64,000 bases of DNA from Bordetella genomosp. 4 (lineage in GTDB: Bacteria; Pseudomonadota; Gammaproteobacteria; Burkholderiales; Burkholderiaceae_B). Of the stretch, positions 63,999 to 64,000 are shown piece after piece. The stretch covers positions 62,001 to 126,000 of the forward strand of contig NZ_NEVQ01000023.1 in the NCBI RefSeq assembly GCF_002261185.1. The letters run 5' to 3'. The notes under the pieces are model-generated. The model was not told the DNA's origin, did no database searches, and saw only the letters and a program-made list of their open reading frames with translations. The translations under genes were made by a program, and so were the position numbers. The first letter of the stretch is position 1, and each line of letters begins with the position of its first letter.

Positions 63999-64000
63999 TA

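Noticed and set aside
1-64000. CRISPR arrays, tRNA or rRNA genes, insertion sequences
   Set aside because: No regularly spaced direct repeats, tRNA cloverleaf, rRNA segment or transposase frame was recognised by eye; a covariance-model scan was not possible.

Overview
The window comes from a betaproteobacterium, most likely Alcaligenaceae close to Bordetella or Achromobacter. The pointers are the Bug-type tripartite tricarboxylate receptor, the tandem LpxL-like acyltransferases between metK and dapF, the ahcY-holin-metF operon behind an S-adenosylhomocysteine riboswitch, and the rsmB-DUF4390-ntrYX block. The genus is inferred from gene content and order; no 16S rRNA or tRNA gene was seen. Genes are dense and base composition is fairly high in G+C throughout. 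No insertion sequence, prophage, integron or CRISPR array was found.

Layout. 1-4.4 kb (minus): rsmB, DUF4390, ntrY and the start of ntrX. 4.7-10.4 kb (plus): a 27-codon small ORF, an ABC exporter with an unusually short ATPase domain, rimO, a decayed inverted ABC fragment, then LOG, NTF2-like, HAD and PPOX genes. 10.4-15 kb: fmt and def facing dprA, mvaB and a small membrane protein. 15-19.5 kb: an aminotransferase, yggS, a PCuAC copper chaperone and the argP/argO pair. 19.6-29.1 kb: a Crp-like regulator facing a seven-gene acyl-CoA ligase/branched-chain-type ABC/PaaK-like operon. 29.1-34.4 kb: an unrecognised repeat-bearing protein, a two-domain PPK2 kinase, GNAT, HIT, an orphan amino-acid-binding protein and an exported protein. 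34.7-43.1 kb: ung, an RhlE-like helicase with a repeat tail, a MidA-like methyltransferase, cca, slt and 5-formyl-THF cyclo-ligase. 43.1-47.5 kb: the Anbu operon. 47.5-50.9 kb: a 214-bp palindromic element, then metF, holin and ahcY with its riboswitch. 50.9-55.1 kb: a glycosyltransferase, then LysR, Bug receptor and a haloacetate-dehalogenase-like hydrolase. 55.2-61.6 kb: DUF1289, metK, two LpxL-like genes, dapF, DUF484 and xerC. 61.7-64 kb: a zinc-type TonB receptor with Zur-like operator sequence.

How the genes work together. The strongest system-level signal is the operon of circularly permuted ATP-grasp, alpha-E, transglutaminase-like protease and Anbu proteasome homologue. It lies behind an excellent sigma-54 promoter and an NtrC-type dyad, which suggests nitrogen control of a predicted peptide synthesis and breakdown system. 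ahcY and metF, and the separate metK, serve the methionine/SAM cycle, with an SAH riboswitch sensing the by-product. The large liv/ligase operon should import an organic acid and convert it to its CoA ester. The most puzzling local structure is the small ORF coupled to a minimal ABC exporter, with a second, decayed and inverted ABC fragment on the far side of rimO.
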